From positions 1 through 64,000 of the forward strand of contig CAYVCQ010000003.1 of assembly GCA_964450405.1 (NCBI GenBank): DNA of 64,000 nucleotides, written 5' to 3'. The DNA is from WRGT01 sp964450405 (GTDB lineage: Bacteria; Spirochaetota; UBA4802; UBA5550). Numbering within the stretch: the first letter of the stretch is position 1; each line of letters opens with the position of its first letter. The notes under the pieces are model-generated. The model was not told the origin of the DNA, did not search any database, and worked only from the letters and a program-made list of their open reading frames with translations. A program made the position numbers and the translations under genes. This document shows, piece by piece, positions 62,136 to 64,000 of the stretch.

Positions 62136-64000
62136 TTATTTTACTGCATTTTGCACTGCAGTAAAAATCCTATCACTCCATTTACCTCCGACCTTTACAT
62201 AAGCTGCAGGTTCACCAAGCGGTGCTTTAACTCTGTAACTTTTGCCACCCTCAACCGTTTTCCCTGTAAAAATATTCTTCCATGTCCCTTCGGGGAAATA
62301 ACCACGTACAGAATCTTCCTCCGCATCAACTACAGGGAGCACCAGAAGATCCTCCCCTAACATAAACTGATATTTAAGATCATATGTATTTTTATCATTG
62401 GGGAAGTTGAGATATGGATGTCTTACTATTGGATAGCCCTTCTCTGAAGCTTCTTTCGAGAGAAAAGCGATATAATCTTTCAGCGCATAATGGACCTTCC
62501 CCATTTTTGCAAATTTTTTAACAGAATCTTCATCCCTGTAAACCTGATGGAATCTCTTTGGAATATTTCCTTCGTGTGTTCTGAATATTGCAGTAAATGC
62601 ATTTGCCTCAGCCCATCGCTCAGTGAGTTCTTTCTTTCTATCATAAGGGGAGATCATCGGGGGGAGAGCTTTTATGCCGGTATAACCACCGATATCACTA
62701 TGATTTATAGCGACTCCGCTCATGCCGGATGAAGTAAGGCCAACTATCGTTGACGCAAGACCATCATCATAACCGAAACTGACCATCTGATCACCAAGCC
62801 AGAATGCAGTTGAATACTTATTTGAGTAACTATACCCAGCTCTTGTAAAAAATACTATCTCGCCATCTTTTTTAGCTTCGGAAATTGCTTCTCTATTTAT
62901 GCGGGCCCAGTCTACAGGATAAACATTGTGATAGAGCTTCGGATCTCTTTTATCAAACAATACCGCATCATAAGGGAGCCACTCACCGAAATCGGCCATC
63001 CAGCCGGAAAGCCCCATATCAATCATATTCTTTTTTATAATTTCCTTGATCCACTTCTCAGCTTCAGGATTAGTGAGATCAATCAGATATGCAGGGAAAC
63101 CTGCTGTAGTAATAAGATAGTTCTCTCCCTGAGGATTTTTTACGAGATAACCCTTAGCCTTGGCATCATCCAGCATCGGATTAATGAATTTATCATTTAA
63201 TACTGCCGGATTTGTATCTGCAAGGAATGAACTTATATATCCAAGCACCTTCACGCCATCCTTATTCATATCCGCACAGAAATTCTTGAAATCGGGGTAT
63301 GACGGTTCCAGATCACCATTACTGTCGGTAAACTCCGATTTTTCCTGGGCATACCATCTCCACTTAAGCTGATCTCCGAAATTTGTAGTACGTTTACCAA
63401 CCCAGTCCTGAATCCAGAGTGCAGTGACAGGGTTTCCAGCTGCCTTTGCCTCTTTTACAACATGCTTAACTTTTTCAGCTCCACCCTGCAGACCAAGCCA
63501 TGTACCATAGGCCCAATCGGGGAGCAGGGGATATCGGCCTGTTTTAAGAGTATATTTCTCAATAAGCTCCAAAGGACCGGCGCCGAGCCATATAGTTCCC
63601 TTTAAATTATTTTCACGGAATTCAACTGACACTTCATCGTCCTTCGAAAGATCAAATTTTGAATATGAGGTGTTTTCAAAAAAAACTGAACGGTTTAGAG
63701 AAGTTATATAGTGAGGAATCGGAGCGTAGGATGTAAATTCGTTCCCGCCAGCTCCAGCTGTGATATTAGCAAGAAAAGTTATAGGCTGGTCTCCACGACC
63801 TATCCCCTGCTCCTCTGTAAATACAAAGAGTTTCTTTCCTTTGAAATTAAAATTGCTGTATTGAGTCCCGAATCCGAAAAACTGCTCCTCTTCACTTGAA
63901 CCATAGAAGAGTTTAACCCTGTTATACTCAGGTTTATCAAGTTTAACTTCAAAAGTAATTGTTTGTGGTGAATCTGATTTAATTGTAAACTCATAACCGG
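62136..64000 (-). CDS. GH31 alpha-glucosidase-type hydrolase, YihQ-like (5' end beyond window)
   Basis: The reading frame stays open to the window edge (at least 621 codons); text before residue 63632 also matches the GH31 N-terminal domain (FFGFGTQYSNFNFKGKKLFV), so an internal GTG at 63632 is not the start. The catalytic nucleophile is in SGWMADFGEWLPYD and the acid/base Asp in NHSDIGGYTG. WIQDWVGKR is the QDW motif of the YihQ branch. Compared with sulfoquinovosidase, the key Arg after this motif seems to be Gln (GDQLKW), so sulfosugar specificity is doubtful. It is not known whether the protein is exported. Confidence 0.87.
   Translation of the reverse strand, partial: GYEFTIKSDSPQTITFEVKLDKPEYNRVKLFYGSSEEEQFFGFGTQYSNFNFKGKKLFVFTEEQGIGRGDQPITFLANITAGAGGNEFTSYAPIPHYITSLNRSVFFENTSYSKFDLSKDDEVSVEFRENNLKGTIWLGAGPLELIEKYTLKTGRYPLLPDWAYGTWLGLQGGAEKVKHVVKEAKAAGNPVTALWIQDWVGKRTTNFGDQLKWRWYAQEKSEFTDSNGDLEPSYPDFKNFCADMNKDGVKVLGYISSFLADTNPAVLNDKFINPMLDDAKAKGYLVKNPQGENYLITTAGFPAYLIDLTNPEAEKWIKEIIKKNMIDMGLSGWMADFGEWLPYDAVLFDKRDPKLYHNVYPVDWARINREAISEAKKDGEIVFFTRAGYSYSNKYSTAFWLGDQMVSFGYDDGLASTIVGLTSSGMSGVAINHSDIGGYTGIKALPPMISPYDRKKELTERWAEANAFTAIFRTHEGNIPKRFHQVYRDEDSVKKFAKMGKVHYALKDYIAFLSKEASEKGYPIVRHPYLNFPNDKNTYDLKYQFMLGEDLLVLPVVDAEEDSVRGYFPEGTWKNIFTGKTVEGGKSYRVKAPLGEPAAYVKVGGKWSDRIFTAVQNAVK

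Noticed and set aside
63632..63632. GTG codon at 63632 as the start of the GH31 protein
   Set aside because: The frame continues upstream without a stop to the window edge and encodes the conserved N-terminal domain of GH31 enzymes.

Overview
This 64 kb window is AT-rich chromosomal DNA from a Gram-negative-type bacterium, most plausibly a spirochaete or close relative. The signs are a 7TMR-DISM adenylate cyclase, a metallo-beta-lactamase protein carrying two cyclic-nucleotide-binding domains, a membrane SpoIIE-type phosphatase, a TolC-HlyD-EmrB efflux system, and many low-oxygen enzymes (2-oxoacid:ferredoxin oxidoreductase, flavodiiron protein, hemerythrin, ferritin-like protein, Fe superoxide dismutase). 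The assignment to phylum is inference. No rRNA, phage or CRISPR array is visible.

Layout. 0.2-3.8 kb: signalling (PP2C phosphatase, adenylate cyclase). 4-6.5 kb: arsenic-type module (membrane methyltransferase, ArsM, MarR regulator with a Cys-rich tail) with a shared palindromic operator. 6.6-10.2 kb: two beta-propeller proteins, twin zinc-ribbon proteins and a permuted NlpC/P60-like hydrolase. 10.3-12.9 kb: prfC, a RAYT transposase with its palindromes, and ppnP. 13-17.8 kb: tetR-tolC-hlyD-emrB drug efflux. 18-26.2 kb: oxygen and nitric-oxide defence, ferredoxin oxidoreductase, pseudogene debris, a desaturase and sodB. 27-28.5 kb: chemoreceptor. 28.6-32.5 kb: sucrose/fructan module (fructokinase, GH32, sugar symporter). 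32.7-42.3 kb: cytochrome c, a dinucleotide-binding protein, etfBA, and a fatty-acid or 4-hydroxyacid cluster (acyl-CoA dehydrogenase, TetR, APH-like kinase, 3-hydroxyacyl-CoA dehydrogenase, SDR). 42.5-46.5 kb: FGE-like protein, flavodoxin-type proteins and an AraC regulator. 46.8-54.4 kb: a large TPR protein, a degenerate GGDEF protein and two ABC-F ATPases. 55.1-55.3 kb: tRNA-Cys and tRNA-Leu. 55.5-64 kb: ClC channel, aminotransferase with an attenuator-like leader, YefM/YoeB toxin-antitoxin, MBL/cNMP protein, and a GH31 glucosidase cut by the window edge.

A striking property is the load of small palindromic repeats. One family resembles MITEs, with a CCGGAATGAC core and, in some copies, GGGGCTGTC-type ends; it occurs at least six times between genes. 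A second, GC-rich family forms a perfect 26-bp-arm hairpin after the APH-like kinase gene and recurs almost unchanged inside the etfA reading frame. A third belongs to the RAYT element, and one copy (a perfect 52-bp palindrome) lies in frame inside the transposase gene itself. Palindromes inserted into reading frames recall the Rickettsia palindromic elements.

The best candidate for an under-described pathway is the 37.3-42.3 kb cluster. Its acyl-CoA dehydrogenase and APH-like kinase are the separated halves of what ACAD10/ACAD11 fuse and what the levulinate pathway uses (LvaC and LvaA). It may degrade 4-hydroxyacyl-CoAs through a phosphorylated intermediate. Other points of note are a probably leaderless marR whose promoter sits inside a 39-bp palindrome, a lost P-loop in the second domain of a YbiT-like ATPase, and a two-stage leader ahead of the aminotransferase.
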